The translations under genes and the position numbers were made by a program. Under the pieces are notes generated by a model. It saw only the letters and a program-made list of their open reading frames with translations, was not told where the DNA came from and ran no database searches. Positions 58,530 to 64,000 of a stretch of 64,000 nucleotides of DNA are shown here, one piece after another (position 1 is the stretch's first letter; every line of letters begins with the position of its first letter). The stretch spans positions 140,413-204,412 of the forward strand of contig CAYMCO010000003.1 in NCBI GenBank assembly GCA_964388955.1. The letters run 5' to 3'. This stretch comes from CAYMCO01 sp964388955 (lineage in GTDB: Bacteria; Chloroflexota; Anaerolineae; Anaerolineales; E44-bin32).

Positions 58530-60254
58530 ATGCGCAAGATCAACACTGTTCTGGTGGCCCTCATTTCGGTCGCATTGCTGGTTGCCGCCTGTGGTCCGGT
58601 GGCGACAGAGCCGGCAGCAGGCCCGACGGCGGAAGCGCCTGAAGCGACTACTCCACCTCAGATTCAAGAGCCAGAACCGACAGAGGCTGCTCAGGAGGCA
58701 GAAGAGGAACCTGTTGTTCTGCGGGTCGGAGTCCTGGATGACGTGGATTGCTGGAACCCATTCTCCTGCTTCGCGGCAACATACCATACATGGCTCGTCT
58801 ATGATCGCATAACGGATGCGGGCCCGGTGCCGGGGTGCAATGGCATTCCGAGTCTGGCCAACTCCTGGGAGGTCTCCGACGACGGGAGGACCTGGACCAT
58901 TCACCTTGACGAAGGCATTACCTTCTTCGATGGAACTCCGTTGGACGCTCAGGCTGTTGTGGATTGGTTCGAATGGGTGGGGACTACGTCGATCAAGTAT
59001 TGGTGGCCGGAGACGAACTATATGGAGTCAGTCGAGGCGCTGGATGATGTGACGCTGCAATACACCACCTCCGAGCCGATCTTGATCTCCCCAAATCAGA
59101 ACTGGATCTGGATGTATATCACCCCGCCCGGCTATTGGAGCCAATACGATGACGAGACGTTGTGGGGGGTGGAATACTACCCGCCGATTGGAAGCGGCCC
59201 TTATATGGTGACGGAGCACTCTCCGGGAGATTACATCATCTGGGACGCGAATCCTAATTATCACAGAGGCAAGCCGCCCATTGACCGCATGGTATGGCAG
59301 ATCTATAGCAATGAAGACGCCTTGGTGAACGCCCTGATGACCGGGGAGATCGACCTGACAATGCCCAGATTGTCCCCGCAATACTACGATGTGCTATCGG
59401 GATTGCCGAACATCACCATCAGCGAAAAGCCCGGGGCCTTGCTGATCGAGCTGTTCTTCAATGTGCAGAGCGAGGGCATCCGGAATCCGGCGGTCAATGA
59501 TCCAAGAGTCCGAGAGGCAATTGACTACGCCATCGACAAGCAGCATCTGGTCGACATCGCCTTGCTCGGGCATGGCATCACCTGCCCCACGAACTGGGCG
59601 TGTGGCCCGCTCTATGAGGGGGAACTCAACACCGATCTGGCGGTCACACCTTTTGACCTGGATAAGGCCAATCAGATCTTGGACGATGCCGGATATCTTG
59701 ATACGGATGGCGATGGCCTGAGAGAGACCAATGACGGGGTCCCACTCGATCTCCGGCTGTTCCTTCAGGCGGGGAATCCCGAGCATCTAACCATCGCTGA
59801 CGCGCTGGCCGATTGGCTGAACGAAATCGGCATCGGTATCCAAGTCGAAATCATGGAATCCGGGACATGGGTCAACGTCGTCCGCGGAGAAAGGGATTTC
59901 GACATGGCGATCGCGACCATGACCTCCGACCCGGACGCGGGCGGAATGGACTGGTACTACAGTTGCTGGAGCGCGGAGTCGCGGGACTCAGGATCCAACT
60001 ACTCCGGATACTGCAGCGAGGAATTCGACTCGCTCGATTATGGATACTGGTTCGCGTCGGACAGCGAGAGCGGAAGAGAATCTAACTTTGCCGCTCAGGC
60101 AAAACTCAACGAGGATAGGCCCTTTATCATCTTGGCCGGGCAGAGTGAGATTCAAGCCTACAACAACGACCGTTTCGAATTCCCGACAGATACGTGCCAT
60201 CTTGGTTATGGGATGTATGGCCCGCAAGGATTGATGCAAGCTGTTGTGAAGTAG
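58530..60254 (+). CDS. ABC transporter substrate-binding lipoprotein, family 5 - third
   Basis: 574 residues. The signal peptide MRKINTVLVALISVALLVAAC places the lipobox Cys at residue 21, followed by a roughly 45-residue Pro/Thr/Glu linker. The family core shows PSLANSWEVSDDGRTWTIHLDEGITFFDGTPLDAQAVVDWF, GSGPYMVTEHSPGDYIIWDA, NALMTGEIDLTMPRLSPQYYDVL and IDYAIDKQHLVDIALLGHG. It is a paralogue of the 49721 protein. The start has GAGGAGGAAGTGAA upstream. Neither permease nor ATPase is adjacent; the next gene is the adenine-deaminase-like protein, so a nucleobase or ureido ligand is possible, but family 5 usually binds peptides or sugars. Confidence 0.92.
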   Translation: MRKINTVLVALISVALLVAACGPVATEPAAGPTAEAPEATTPPQIQEPEPTEAAQEAEEEPVVLRVGVLDDVDCWNPFSCFAATYHTWLVYDRITDAGPVPGCNGIPSLANSWEVSDDGRTWTIHLDEGITFFDGTPLDAQAVVDWFEWVGTTSIKYWWPETNYMESVEALDDVTLQYTTSEPILISPNQNWIWMYITPPGYWSQYDDETLWGVEYYPPIGSGPYMVTEHSPGDYIIWDANPNYHRGKPPIDRMVWQIYSNEDALVNALMTGEIDLTMPRLSPQYYDVLSGLPNITISEKPGALLIELFFNVQSEGIRNPAVNDPRVREAIDYAIDKQHLVDIALLGHGITCPTNWACGPLYEGELNTDLAVTPFDLDKANQILDDAGYLDTDGDGLRETNDGVPLDLRLFLQAGNPEHLTIADALADWLNEIGIGIQVEIMESGTWVNVVRGERDFDMAIATMTSDPDAGGMDWYYSCWSAESRDSGSNYSGYCSEEFDSLDYGYWFASDSESGRESNFAAQAKLNEDRPFIILAGQSEIQAYNNDRFEFPTDTCHLGYGMYGPQGLMQAVVK

Positions 60255-60268
60255 GCCAAGCAGAAACA

Positions 60269-60300
60269 CGTGGGAGGGCAGATCTCTCTGCCCTCCCACG
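60269..60300 (+). terminator. 14-bp hairpin after the third binding protein (no T-run)
   Basis: CGTGGGAGGGCAGA (60269-60282) pairs perfectly with TCTGCCCTCCCACG (60287-60300) around TCTC, 15 bases after the stop. The flank lacks T-rich sequence, so it may act as a transcript 3' end or stabiliser rather than a classical terminator. Confidence 0.55.
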
Positions 60301-60503
60301 CCATCAGGATGGGCAGCCAGTTCAGGCGCCCTCATGATTTGATGGATACGTGCCGCGGCGTGGGCCCTCGATGAACCCCATACGGCGATCACTGTTTTTC
60401 CAGTGTCATTGGACACGAGCACAAGGTCGACTTGGGCGCCCGCAGCCGGATCCATTTGCCCTGCGGTCCTGTCTCAGCAGCTCAGGCACCTGAGAGGAGC
60501 AGC

Positions 60504-62273
60504 ATGGATTTCCTACACGAATTGATCAATGTGGCGCAAGGTCGGCTACCGGCAGATCTGGTGATCAAGGGAGGGATGCTGGTAAATGTAAACACGCGAG
60601 AAATCTACCAGACAGATGTCGCCATTCGGAGGGACCGCATCGCCTACGTGGGAAATGTTGATCACTGCATCGGGAGCGAGACCGAAATCGTTGACGCAAA
60701 AGGTTCCTTCCTTGTCCCGGGCCTGATTGAAACACACATGCATACCGAATCTTCCGGCGTGACGCTGACGCAGTTGGCGCGCATTCTGCTGCCCCGGGGC
60801 GTTACCACGGTGGTTTACGCGCATGAGATTGCCAATGTGTTGGGTTTGCGCGGCATGCAATTGGTGCGAGAAGAGGGCAGGACCATCCCACTCAGAGTAC
60901 TCATTACTACTGCGACCGAGGTCCCCTACTACGAGGGGCTAGAGACTGCAGGAGCCCGCGTCACAGTGGAAGACGTGCGCGAGATGCTGTCTTGGGGCGA
61001 GACGGTCGCCCAGGGCGAGCCAGACATATTCAATATTCTCGCGGGACAGGAGGGAATCCTCGCCAAATTCAGGGCAACCAGAAAAGCCGGAAAGAGAATA
61101 AACGGCCATGCGGGTGGCACCCCGATCCAGGAAGATCACCTGAACGCGTTGATTGCCGCGGGCTTCGACGACTGCCACGAGCATTGGATTCCAGGAGAGG
61201 TGACAAGGAAGCTTCGTCTGGGGATGAAGGCCCTGCTCCGGGAGATGGATTTAGAGCATATCGTCCCCGAGCTCCTGGATGGCTCTGTTGACCTCCACCA
61301 CTGCATGTTGTGCATCGATGATAAGCTCGTGAACACCTTGGTGAAGGAAGGTGGGGTGGACAATACCGTCCGCAAAGCCATTTCCTACGGTCTGGATCCG
61401 ATGACCGTCCTCCAGATGGCCACAGTCAACGCAGCCAGCCATTATCGCCTGGATCACGAATTGGGGAGCATCAGTCCGGGGAGATTCGCTGATTTGCTCA
61501 TCACACGCGATCTGGAAACCTTGCGACCCGAGACCGTGATCGCTGGCGGCAGAATTGCGGCCCGGGATGGAAAGTACAAGCTCGCTGAACATAGATATGA
61601 GTATCCCGACTGGGCCAAGAAGACCATGCATTTGCGGAGGGTTGCGGCAGAGGATTTCGAGCTGCGAGCGAGCCAGCAGCACGGCACAGCTGAACTACGC
61701 GTGATCCAGCAGATGTCTGAGTCTCCCTTTCGCAAGTTCAAGATCATACACGCTCCAATCGCACAAGGCAGGATCGACCTCGACTTCTGTGGGGAATACA
61801 ACCTGGTAGCGGTGGTGGATAGGCACAGCGGGGAAACCGGGATTGGGAAAGGCGTCATCGAGGGTTTTGGCTTGCAGGCTGGGGCGGTGGCCACATCGGT
61901 TTCACACGACAGCCACAATATCACAGTGCTCGGGACAAATGTGGAAGATATGGCCCATTGCGTAAATGCGCTTGCCGAGGTCGGAGGGGGCTTTGTGGCT
62001 TCCAAGAGGGGGCACACTTTGGCCTTGGTGCCGCTTGAGATCGCTGGCCTCATCTCCGAGGCGCCGTATGAGGAGGTGGTCCGCGATCTTGAGGGATTTG
62101 AGCGAGCAATCCATGGAGAGCTTGGATTTCCCGCCCACATGCCTTTCATCGCAATGAACTTCATCGCGCTGGCATGCTCTCCCTTCGAGGCGGGGATTAC
62201 CGACATGGGCCTGATCGATGCGCGCGCATGCGCCCGCCGGATAGTTCCATTGATCGTTGAAACGGGTTCGTGA
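60504..62273 (+). CDS. adenine-deaminase-family amidohydrolase
   Basis: 589 residues in the order of adenine deaminase. The N-terminal metal motif is LVPGLIETHMHTESSGVTL, followed by LLPRGVTTVVYAHEIANVLG, INGHAGGTPIQEDHLNALIAAGFDDCHEHW and CMLCIDDKLVNTLVKEGGVDNTVRKAISYGLDPMTVLQMATVNAA, then the C-terminal FGLQAGAVATSVSHDSHNITVLG domain. Several usual residues differ: HIESS is HTESS, DPHEIAN is AHEIAN, GHAPG is GHAGG and the late TDDR is IDDK. It may therefore deaminate or hydrolyse a different purine-like or cyclic-amide substrate. The start at 60504 has GAGAGGAGCAGC upstream. Confidence 0.82.
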   Translation: MDFLHELINVAQGRLPADLVIKGGMLVNVNTREIYQTDVAIRRDRIAYVGNVDHCIGSETEIVDAKGSFLVPGLIETHMHTESSGVTLTQLARILLPRGVTTVVYAHEIANVLGLRGMQLVREEGRTIPLRVLITTATEVPYYEGLETAGARVTVEDVREMLSWGETVAQGEPDIFNILAGQEGILAKFRATRKAGKRINGHAGGTPIQEDHLNALIAAGFDDCHEHWIPGEVTRKLRLGMKALLREMDLEHIVPELLDGSVDLHHCMLCIDDKLVNTLVKEGGVDNTVRKAISYGLDPMTVLQMATVNAASHYRLDHELGSISPGRFADLLITRDLETLRPETVIAGGRIAARDGKYKLAEHRYEYPDWAKKTMHLRRVAAEDFELRASQQHGTAELRVIQQMSESPFRKFKIIHAPIAQGRIDLDFCGEYNLVAVVDRHSGETGIGKGVIEGFGLQAGAVATSVSHDSHNITVLGTNVEDMAHCVNALAEVGGGFVASKRGHTLALVPLEIAGLISEAPYEEVVRDLEGFERAIHGELGFPAHMPFIAMNFIALACSPFEAGITDMGLIDARACARRIVPLIVETGS

Positions 62274-62467
62274 ACTGGTCGAAGCGAAATCTGCAGCAGA
62301 GAGCTTCCCGGTATCGGCGATCCAGGGCCCCCCTTAGTCGAGGAAGGGCCTCGTATTGGTGTTCGGAAGCTGGCCGAGGCGGTCGAGGGCGCATCGGGGG
62401 CTTGCTGATCCCACCACCTTCATAGCGGTGAGGCCGATGAGTGTAAGGGTACGGATTTCTTTCTGTG

Positions 62468-63538
62468 ATGAGACGCAAGGGGCATAGCGTGGATCTTGAT
62501 ACCTTCCTTGAGCAGATCCCCAAAGCTGAGCTGCATTGCCATTTGGAAGGCTCGGTGAAGGCATCCACATTCGTCGAACTGGCCCATAGAAACGGTATTC
62601 CCATTCCGGATCACCGGGAGCCACAAGATCTCTATGGGTACCGTAGCTTTCCCGACTTTCTCACCGTCTATAAGAAAGTCTGTCACTCGGTGCAAATCCG
62701 GGAGGATTTCCGGAGAGTCACCTACGAGAGCCTGGAGGAGGCGCATGCTTCTGGCGTGCGATATCGCGAGATGTTCTGGAGTCCCACAGATCATCTCAAG
62801 GTTGGCGTGCGGTATGAGGTTGCCCTCGGTGGCATCGTCGATGGAATCCACGATGCCGAAGCCGATCTGGGGATCGTATGCCGGTTGATCGCGGATATCA
62901 ACCGGGAGGAGAGCCCGGAGACGGGCGTCGAAATGGTCGATCTGGTGATCAGACGCAGGCGAGACGAGGTCATCGGCATCGGCCTGGACTACAACGAAGA
63001 GGGGAATCCCCCCGAGAAGTTTTGGAAGGCATTTCGAATGGCCGAGCAAGCAGGGCTGCACCGAACCGCTCATGTGGCAGAAATGGGCGGGCACCCACGG
63101 AATGTGGAGACATGTCTGGACCTGCTCGGCTGTGAACGGCTGGATCACGGCTACCGGGTGTTGGAGGATGACCGGATTGTTCGACGTTGTGCAGACGAAG
63201 GGGTCATATTCACGGTAGTTCCCACGGCTCACCGTTTCGCGTTGACGGACGAAAAAGGTGTGATCCATTGGGAGAGGCATCCGATCAAGTGGATGGCCGC
63301 GCGCGGCTTGAGGATCGTGATCAATTCGGACGATCCTGCGATGATGAGAATTGCCCCTGCTGGTGCGTACATTCATGCGGCCAGATACTTCGGGTTTGGC
63401 CCTGAAGAGGTCAGACGTTCTGTGCTCAATGGCATTGAAGGGGCCTGGCTGGATGAAGCGACGCGAAAGCAGTGGCGGACGGAATGGATGGCCGAGATCG
63501 ATTCCCTTGCTGCAGAGTTGAGCAAGCCCTCTGGATGA
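62468..63538 (+). CDS. adenosine deaminase family protein
   Basis: 356 residues. Zinc and catalytic residues of the family are visible: PKAELHCHLEGS (two His), HVAEMGG (His and the catalytic Glu, HAGE in most members), RLDHGYRVLED (His) and VINSDDPAMM (Asp-Asp). The usual GxDLxGDE block appears as GIGLDYNEEGNPP. Related 6-aminodeoxyfutalosine or adenine deaminases share this fold. The ATG at 62468 (one codon after a GTG) lacks a strong ribosome site, so the exact start is uncertain. Together with the preceding gene it points to purine salvage or catabolism. Confidence 0.85.
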   Translation: MRRKGHSVDLDTFLEQIPKAELHCHLEGSVKASTFVELAHRNGIPIPDHREPQDLYGYRSFPDFLTVYKKVCHSVQIREDFRRVTYESLEEAHASGVRYREMFWSPTDHLKVGVRYEVALGGIVDGIHDAEADLGIVCRLIADINREESPETGVEMVDLVIRRRRDEVIGIGLDYNEEGNPPEKFWKAFRMAEQAGLHRTAHVAEMGGHPRNVETCLDLLGCERLDHGYRVLEDDRIVRRCADEGVIFTVVPTAHRFALTDEKGVIHWERHPIKWMAARGLRIVINSDDPAMMRIAPAGAYIHAARYFGFGPEEVRRSVLNGIEGAWLDEATRKQWRTEWMAEIDSLAAELSKPSG

Positions 63539-63540
63539 GA

Positions 63541-63885
63541 ACCTCAGCGAGAGGCAGCCTGGTGTCCCGACTGTTGAACGGCGGAGGATAACGGTGGTTG
63601 ATAAGCCGGTGCTGATCGACGATTGGTTTCCGATTACACCTCATGATGAGCGCAGCAGCAGCGCCTGGTTCATTGGCCATGGGCGACACGGGTGGTCTGG
63701 ACAAGGCGGAAATGGACAGGTTTCACTCCGGCATCCTGGCCCAGGACGTGCCAATCGTGGAGTCTCAGCGGCTAGAGCTGTTGCCCCTGGACCTGGAGGC
63801 AGAGCTGCACCTATGACCCGATCGAACAGCCATCGCCGGCCGCAAGTGGCTGAACCAACTCGGGCTCAGCTTTGGGACGAGCTAG
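63541..63885 (+). pseudogene. C-terminal remnant of a Rieske-type ring-hydroxylating oxygenase
   Basis: Three frames can be joined: VDKPVLIDDWFPITPHDERS in one frame (63594-63675), then MGDTGGLDKAEMDRFHSGIL and QDVPIVESQRLELLPLDLEA in another (63679-63813), then, after TGA at 63814-63816, DRTAIAGRKWLNQLGLSFG up to TAG at 63883-63885. VPIVESQRxELLPLDL followed by DRTAIAxRKWLxxLG is the end of Rieske alpha-subunit-like oxygenases. The N-terminal Rieske cluster and iron site are missing, and a frameshift and nonsense codon are present. The gene is dead. Confidence 0.65.
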
Positions 63886-63905
63886 ATCCCCTACAGGAGG
63901 ATTAA

Positions 63906-64000
63906 GTGGCACATAAGGCGGTTCGAGAAGAGATCCATCATCTGGTTGTGTCAGGAGACAGCAATGCAATAAGAGATGTCGTACAAAAGGCGCTGGACGA
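63906..64000 (+). CDS. corrinoid (B12-binding) protein, N-terminal part only
   Basis: A GTG start at 63906 with an excellent AGGAGG seven bases upstream opens a frame that runs off the window. The visible 31 residues include AHKAVREEIHHLVVSGDSNA and IRDVVQKALDE, like the helical cap of methyltransferase corrinoid proteins (VxxGDxxxxxxLVxxAL pattern). Such proteins carry cobalamin and accept methyl groups from methylamine, methoxy-compound or glycine-betaine methyltransferases. The His-on motif would lie downstream, so the call rests on the cap helices only. Confidence 0.55.
   Translation, partial: MAHKAVREEIHHLVVSGDSNAIRDVVQKALD

Noticed and set aside
1..64000. CRISPR arrays, tRNA or rRNA genes, intact transposases, phage genes
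   Set aside because: No regularly spaced repeats, no cloverleaf-type or rRNA-like sequence, and no transposase or integrase motifs were seen on either strand.

Overview
The window is GC-rich bacterial DNA, gene-dense, mostly organised as long same-strand operons. Lysine is made by the LysW carrier-protein (alpha-aminoadipate) route, and the lipoproteins have a Pro/Thr/Glu-rich linker after the lipobox. Together with oligopeptide-type substrate-binding proteins, hydantoinases and corrinoid-protein genes, this suggests a Chloroflexota (Anaerolineae-like) bacterium. That placement is inference from gene content, not a marker-gene result. No rRNA, tRNA, CRISPR array or intact insertion sequence was seen.

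Region 1 (1-1.8 kb): the end of a PLP enzyme of the glycine/serine hydroxymethyltransferase fold, then a decayed YefM/YoeB-like toxin-antitoxin pair and another decayed coding-like stretch. Region 2 (1.8-13.9 kb, minus strand): two parallel biosynthetic operons. The lysine operon reads lysW-lysX-lysY-lysZ-lysJ-lysK-homocitrate synthase. The arginine operon reads argC-argB-argD-NAGS-like GNAT-argJ. Each starts with a sigma70-type promoter, an almost leaderless leader-peptide ORF, and an intrinsic terminator that can be opened by an antiterminator. The Lys leader peptide carries Lys codons and the Arg leader carries Arg codons. Both end in the same codons (CCG TCT GGC stop), which are complementary to the 5' arm of the terminator. 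This is the best candidate for an undescribed regulatory system in the window.

Region 3 (13.9-18.3 kb, plus): metY (O-acetylhomoserine sulfhydrylase), then a GAF-type sensor kinase and an OmpR/PhoB-type response regulator, closed by a strong terminator. Region 4 (18.5-27.7 kb, plus): a ten-kb redox operon: NuoE-, NuoF- and short NuoG-like subunits, an HdrA-MvhD fusion, an FrhB-like flavoprotein, a stand-alone GXGXG (glutamate synthase C-terminal) protein, a ferredoxin-fused glutamate-synthase FMN-domain protein and a protein of unknown function. HdrB/HdrC and the glutaminase domain of glutamate synthase are absent. It looks like an unusual NAD-linked flavin-based bifurcating or confurcating complex.

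Region 5 (28-63.5 kb, mostly plus): a catabolic island for cyclic amides, ureido compounds, peptides and purines. It holds HyuA/HyuB with an N-carbamoylsarcosine-amidase-like isochorismatase, a dihydropyrimidinase-type hydantoinase, a hydantoin racemase, an N-carbamoyl-amino-acid hydrolase, M14, M20 and M24 family hydrolases, MmgE/PrpD, an aldehyde dehydrogenase, an ornithine-cyclodeaminase homologue, two further PLP enzymes, adenine-deaminase-like and adenosine-deaminase proteins, three GntR regulators, three lipoprotein binding proteins and one permease pair with no ATPase. The island also contains gene debris (an MFS transporter fragment, a Rieske oxygenase C-terminus). The window ends inside a corrinoid (B12-binding) protein gene.
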